From CAIKKG01 sp037444725 (GTDB taxonomy: Bacteria > Patescibacteriota > Minisyncoccia > UBA6257 > GWB1-50-10), in contig JBBILW010000007.1 in the NCBI GenBank assembly GCA_037444725.1, positions 1 through 23,843 of the forward strand: a DNA stretch of 23,843 nucleotides. Reading direction: 5' to 3'. The notes under the pieces were generated by a model that searched no databases, was not told the DNA's origin, and worked only from the letters and a program-made list of their open reading frames with translations. Positions 20,508-23,843 of this stretch are shown piece after piece (within the stretch, counting starts at the first letter, position 1; every line of letters begins with the position of its first letter). The translations under genes were made by a program, and so were the position numbers.

Positions 20508-21953
20508 ATGCTCGAAGATATTATCGAAGAACGTAAGAAAAAGTTAGAGGCCTATAAAAAAACGGCGGATCCGTATCCCGCAAAAGTCCGTCGTGATACG
20601 ACACTTGCGGATCTTGGTACGAATTTCGAGAGTTTAGTGGAACAGAATAAACCGGTCTGCATCGCAGGCCGTGTTTCCGCATGGCGCGATCAGGGCAAGA
20701 TTGTTTTTTTGGATATTAAAGACGAAAGCGGGAAGTTCCAGGTGGTGTTAAACGAATCTGAGTGCGTAGACATTAAGCGCGCACAGGAAACGACGGACAT
20801 CGGTGATTTCGTCGAAGTGTGTGGAACCCCTTTTAAAACAAAGCGTGGCGAGCCGAGTGTGCTTGCGAAAACTATTCGTATCATCACGAAGAACATCCGC
20901 CCCATTCCTTCGGAGTGGTACGGCATCGAAGACGTCGAATTGAAATTCCGCAAACGCTATCTCGATTTGCTGTTGAACCCAGAAGTGAGGGAGATGTTCA
21001 TAAAGAAGAACATTTTTTGGCGCACTATTCGCGATGAGCTCACAAAAAAGAATTTTCACGAAGTAGATACGCCTGTTTTGGAGGCGGTGCCGGGCGGCGC
21101 CGACGCGGAGCCGTTTGTGACGCATCACAATGCGCTCGATACTGATTTTTATCTGCGCATCTCACTTGAGCTTCCGTTGAAGCGCCTGTTGGTAGGCGGT
21201 TTTGATCGTGTATTCGAAATCGGGCGCATTTTTAGAAACGAGGGCATCGATCGCGAGCATTTGCAGGATTACACTCAGATGGAGTGTTATTGGGCGTATG
21301 CGGATTATCGCGACATGATGGAGTTCGTAGAGAAGATGTACAAAGACATCGTGAAGAACTTGTTTGGCGTGCTGCAGACAAAACACGGAGAACACGTATT
21401 GAACTGGGAAGGGAAGTGGCCTGAAGTTGATTACTTCGAGGCATTTAAAAAAGAAACCGGTCTTGATTTGAAGACGGTGACGGCGAAAGAGCTGCTTGCG
21501 TACGCACGCGAGTTGAAGCTTGAAGCGGAGAGCGGATTGGGACGGGGGAAGCTCATTGATTTGATTTACAAGAAAACGGTCCGGTCGAAACTCATTCAGC
21601 CGTGTTTCCTTATGAATCCGCCGGTGGATATCGAGCCGCTCGCAAAGCGCCTTGATAACGATCCGACACGCGTGGCCCGATTCCAGGTGGTGGCGGCGGG
21701 TACCGAGCTCGGCAAAGGATTTTCAGAATTGAATGATCCGCTCGATCAGCGCGCGCGATTCGAAGAGCAGATGAAGCTGCGTGATGCGGGCGATAAAGAG
21801 GCGCAGCGCATTGATGAGGACTTTTTGGAGGCGCTCGAATACGGCATGCCTCCTGCAGCAGGCTTTGGTCTTTCAGAGCGATTGTTTGCGGTCTTAATGG
21901 ACAAGCCGGTCCGTGAGACGGTGATATTCCCGCTCATGCGCAAAGAAAAATAA
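20508..21953 (+). CDS. lysS: Lysyl-tRNA synthetase, class II
   Basis: 481 residues, slightly short of E. coli LysS (505). The N-terminal OB fold for anticodon binding (about 50-140: CIAGRVSAWRDQGKIVFLDI) is followed by the class II core: VELKFRKRYLDLLLNPEVRE (motif 1 region), RVFEIGRIFRNEGIDREHLQ (motif 2), GTELGKGFSELNDPLDQRAR and motif 3 AAGFGLSERLFAVLMDKPVR. All parts needed for Lys-tRNA-Lys synthesis are seen. A GGGAG Shine-Dalgarno-like sequence lies about eight bases before ATG 20508, unusual in this window. Confidence 0.96.
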   Translation: MLEDIIEERKKKLEAYKKTADPYPAKVRRDTTLADLGTNFESLVEQNKPVCIAGRVSAWRDQGKIVFLDIKDESGKFQVVLNESECVDIKRAQETTDIGDFVEVCGTPFKTKRGEPSVLAKTIRIITKNIRPIPSEWYGIEDVELKFRKRYLDLLLNPEVREMFIKKNIFWRTIRDELTKKNFHEVDTPVLEAVPGGADAEPFVTHHNALDTDFYLRISLELPLKRLLVGGFDRVFEIGRIFRNEGIDREHLQDYTQMECYWAYADYRDMMEFVEKMYKDIVKNLFGVLQTKHGEHVLNWEGKWPEVDYFEAFKKETGLDLKTVTAKELLAYARELKLEAESGLGRGKLIDLIYKKTVRSKLIQPCFLMNPPVDIEPLAKRLDNDPTRVARFQVVAAGTELGKGFSELNDPLDQRARFEEQMKLRDAGDKEAQRIDEDFLEALEYGMPPAAGFGLSERLFAVLMDKPVRETVIFPLMRKEK

Positions 21954-21966
21954 ATCAAACAAATCT

Positions 21967-23238
21967 ATGCTCGACATTTCAAGGATTCGCGAAGAGGGTG
22001 ACAAGGTGCGCGCGGGAATGGAAAAGAAAAATCAAGACCCGAAAACGGTGGATAAATTTTTGCGTGCAGACGAGGATTGGCGCGCGAAGACCGCCGCTTT
22101 TGATCAGTTAAAAGCCGAGCAGAATGCGCTCTCACGCGAGCTCTCTTCTGGCCAAAGTGAGGATTTATTGAGCAAGGCCCAACTTTTGAAAAAACGCCTT
22201 GCCGACCTTGAAACATCGCAGGAAGATTTGAAGAAGAAGCGCGACGACGCACTCTCGCGAATCCCCAACATTCCTTTCGAGGACGTACCCGTAGGAAAAG
22301 ACGAGTCGGGCAACAAAGTCGTCCGCGAAGTGGGGAAGAAGCCTGAATTCGATTTTGCGCCGAAAGATTATCTCACGCTTGGCGAGGCGCTCGGTATCAT
22401 CAACGTGAAAAAGGCGGCGGAAGTGTCAGGAAGCCGTTTCGGTTATATTCTTGGTGATGCGGCACTTCTTGAATTTGCGCTCGTACAGCTCGCATTTGAT
22501 ACGTTGGTTTCAAAAGGATTTATTCCTGCAGTGCCGCCTGTGATGATTAAGCCCAAGGTCTACGAAGGCATGGGTCGTCTTGCCGCGGATCAGAAAGATG
22601 AGCGCTACTTCCTTCCTGCCGACGATATGTATCTCGTGGGAAGCTCTGAACACACGATGGGCCCCATCCACATGAACGAGGTGCTTGAAGAGGAAACGTT
22701 GCCTCGTAGGTATGTGTCGTTCTCGACCTGTTTCAGGAAAGAAGCGGGTTCGTATGGAAAAGATACGAAGGGCATTTTGCGCGTGCATCAGTTCGATAAG
22801 GTAGAGATGTTTTCATTCGCACATCCGGAGAAATCGGAAGAAGAGCACAAGTTTTTGCTCTCGTGCCAGGAAGAAATGATGCAGAAACTCGAATTGCCAT
22901 ACCGCATTGTGGAAATCTGCACGGGTGATATGGGCTGGACAGATGCGCGTCAGTTCGACGTGGAAACATGGCTGCCGGGGCAGGGAACATACCGCGAAAC
23001 GAACTCGTGCTCGAACACGACTGATTTCCAGTCACGCGGCGTGAATATCAAATATAAGACGAAAGATGCGTCGGGCGAATCGAAAAAAGCGCTCGTGCAC
23101 ATGTTGAATGCAACCGGATTCGCTATCGGCCGCATGCTCATCGCTATTATCGAGAACAATCAGCAGAAAGACGGTACCATCCGCATACCGAAGGTGTTGC
23201 AGGCATATCTTCACAAAGAAGTTATCGGAAACGCATAA
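21967..23238 (+). CDS. serS: Seryl-tRNA synthetase
   Basis: 423 residues, usual length. The N-terminal antiparallel coiled-coil arm that grips the long variable arm of tRNA-Ser spans about 30-100. Class II motifs: FRKEAGSYGKDTKGILRVHQ (motif 2) and LNATGFAIGRMLIAIIENNQ followed by QKDGTIRIP (motif 3). The serine-binding loop, usually T-x-E-V-P-L, reads GSSEHTMGPIH here, with Ser in place of the first Thr and the Glu kept. Thirteen bases after lysS and closed by a terminator. Confidence 0.96.
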   Translation: MLDISRIREEGDKVRAGMEKKNQDPKTVDKFLRADEDWRAKTAAFDQLKAEQNALSRELSSGQSEDLLSKAQLLKKRLADLETSQEDLKKKRDDALSRIPNIPFEDVPVGKDESGNKVVREVGKKPEFDFAPKDYLTLGEALGIINVKKAAEVSGSRFGYILGDAALLEFALVQLAFDTLVSKGFIPAVPPVMIKPKVYEGMGRLAADQKDERYFLPADDMYLVGSSEHTMGPIHMNEVLEEETLPRRYVSFSTCFRKEAGSYGKDTKGILRVHQFDKVEMFSFAHPEKSEEEHKFLLSCQEEMMQKLELPYRIVEICTGDMGWTDARQFDVETWLPGQGTYRETNSCSNTTDFQSRGVNIKYKTKDASGESKKALVHMLNATGFAIGRMLIAIIENNQQKDGTIRIPKVLQAYLHKEVIGNA

Positions 23239-23245
23239 GAGAAAG

Positions 23246-23275
23246 AAACACCTCTGTCCAAGGGGTGTTTTTATT
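23246..23275 (+). terminator. Terminator after serS
   Basis: A 9-bp stem (23246-23254 with 23262-23270, one wobble) around a seven-base TGTCCAA loop, running into TTTTTATT. It begins eight bases after the serS stop. Confidence 0.85.
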
Positions 23276-23276
23276 G

Positions 23277-23285
23277 TGATACAAT
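23277..23285 (+). promoter_or_regulatory. Extended -10 promoter for the last gene
   Basis: TGATACAAT is an extended -10 (TGn plus TACAAT, 23280-23285), seven bases before ATG 23293, and directly follows the serS terminator. No -35 is evident. Transcription should start within a base or two of the start codon. Confidence 0.55.
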
Positions 23286-23292
23286 GAGGTAA

Positions 23293-23843
23293 ATGAGAGA
23301 ATTCTTCAGCAGACTTATCTGGTTTATTGTGCTTTGCGCGGTGGCGTACGGATTATACGTCGCGTATCTGAAGTGGTGGGACACCGGCACGGTGGCGAAT
23401 ACGCAAAAAGCGGTAGAGCAATATGTCGCGAAGAAAACGGGAGAAGTGCAAAAACAGGTTGAGCAAAAAACAAAGGAGTATACGAGTCAGGTGGTGGGAG
23501 AAGCGAAGAAATCGGTTTTAGATTCGATTAAAGATACTGTTTCAAATGCGCTGACTGGCTTAGGTAAAGGCATTATGAGTTCTGCCGAATCGCTTATTGG
23601 AGCAAGTTCATCTGCACCAATGTCACCAGTGACCATTTCGTCGATTACAACCAATACAAATGGCCAAGTATCGGCGCCGACGGGAAGCGAATATCTTGCG
23701 CCCGCGCCTCCCGCGACGCTCATTACACGTGTAAATACGCCTGTAGTTTTTTCAATCAACAGAGGGGCGACCTACACAATAGATTGGGGCGATACGAAAA
23801 AAGATACGGGTTCGGTAACGCAGGAACTTGTGAAGCTCGTGAG
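23293..23843 (+). CDS. Single-TM extracytoplasmic protein, possible PKD domain (3' end outside window)
   Basis: The frame is open from ATG 23293 to the window end (183 codons). An N-terminal TM helix (about 8-27, LIWFIVLCAVAYGLYVAYL) is followed by a Lys/Glu/Gln-rich, probably coiled-coil stretch (about 38-80, AVEQYVAKKTGEVQKQVEQK) and a Ser/Thr/Pro/Ala-rich linker (about 105-145). From about residue 150, VNTPVVFSINRGATYTIDWG followed by DTKKDTG has the start of a PKD-like beta-sandwich ('DWGDG' pattern). It is probably a surface protein. Neither the family nor the function is recognised. Confidence 0.7.
   Translation, partial: MREFFSRLIWFIVLCAVAYGLYVAYLKWWDTGTVANTQKAVEQYVAKKTGEVQKQVEQKTKEYTSQVVGEAKKSVLDSIKDTVSNALTGLGKGIMSSAESLIGASSSAPMSPVTISSITTNTNGQVSAPTGSEYLAPAPPATLITRVNTPVVFSINRGATYTIDWGDTKKDTGSVTQELVKLV

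Overview
The window looks like part of the chromosome of a Patescibacteria (Candidate Phyla Radiation, CPR) bacterium, most likely a Parcubacteria-type lineage. This placement is inferred from protein resemblance remembered without a search. The supporting signs are a sigma-region-4/HARE-HTH protein, a baseplate-J-like membrane protein, very short or reduced versions of universal proteins (alpha subunit, delta', ProRS, L13), tightly packed genes, and few Shine-Dalgarno sites. Of 27 genes whose 3' end is visible, 23 stop with TAA, 3 with TAG and 1 with TGA. No gene contains an in-frame TGA, so the standard bacterial code fits.

Layout. (1) 1-903: 3' part of a sigma-like transcription factor, closed by a terminator. 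(2) 989-5760: four poorly characterised genes, three with predicted membrane segments or an envelope-type family: a two-TM protein, a TM-anchored HEPN-like protein, a degenerate FtsA/PilM-like protein and a baseplate-J-like protein. (3) 5825-9573: infA-rpmJ-rpsM-rpsK-rpsD-rpoA-rplQ-rplM-rpsI, a translation/RNA polymerase operon behind a strong promoter. (4) 9551-9778: a 65-bp direct repeat carrying the rpsI tail and its terminator, flanking a 98-bp block of nested hairpins. (5) 9800-11146 (minus): a membrane-anchored PEGA/beta-propeller protein, divergent from (6) mreB1-holB at 11228-12986. (7) 13008-19977: frr-rseP-proS-mreB2-mreC-mreD-mrdA, which joins translation genes to the rod-shape/peptidoglycan machinery. 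(8) 20024-23238: greA-lysS-serS with terminator. (9) 23293-end: 5' part of a membrane-anchored protein with a possible PKD domain.

The genes are mostly core housekeeping: translation initiation, elongation, recycling and tRNA charging, transcription (alpha, GreA, sigma-like factor), the replication clamp loader, and cell-wall elongation by MreB/C/D with PBP2. The less ordinary points are: promoters whose -10 box sits only 6-10 nt before the start codon at several unit heads (probable leaderless mRNAs); an alpha subunit with no C-terminal domain; two MreB paralogs, one with Asn in place of the phosphate-2 Asp; the duplicated terminator with its structured insert; a perfect 13-bp inverted repeat at the holB start codon; and the uncharacterised 989-5760 cluster. 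No tRNA, rRNA, CRISPR array or insertion sequence was recognised. There is no gene-free stretch longer than about 230 bases.
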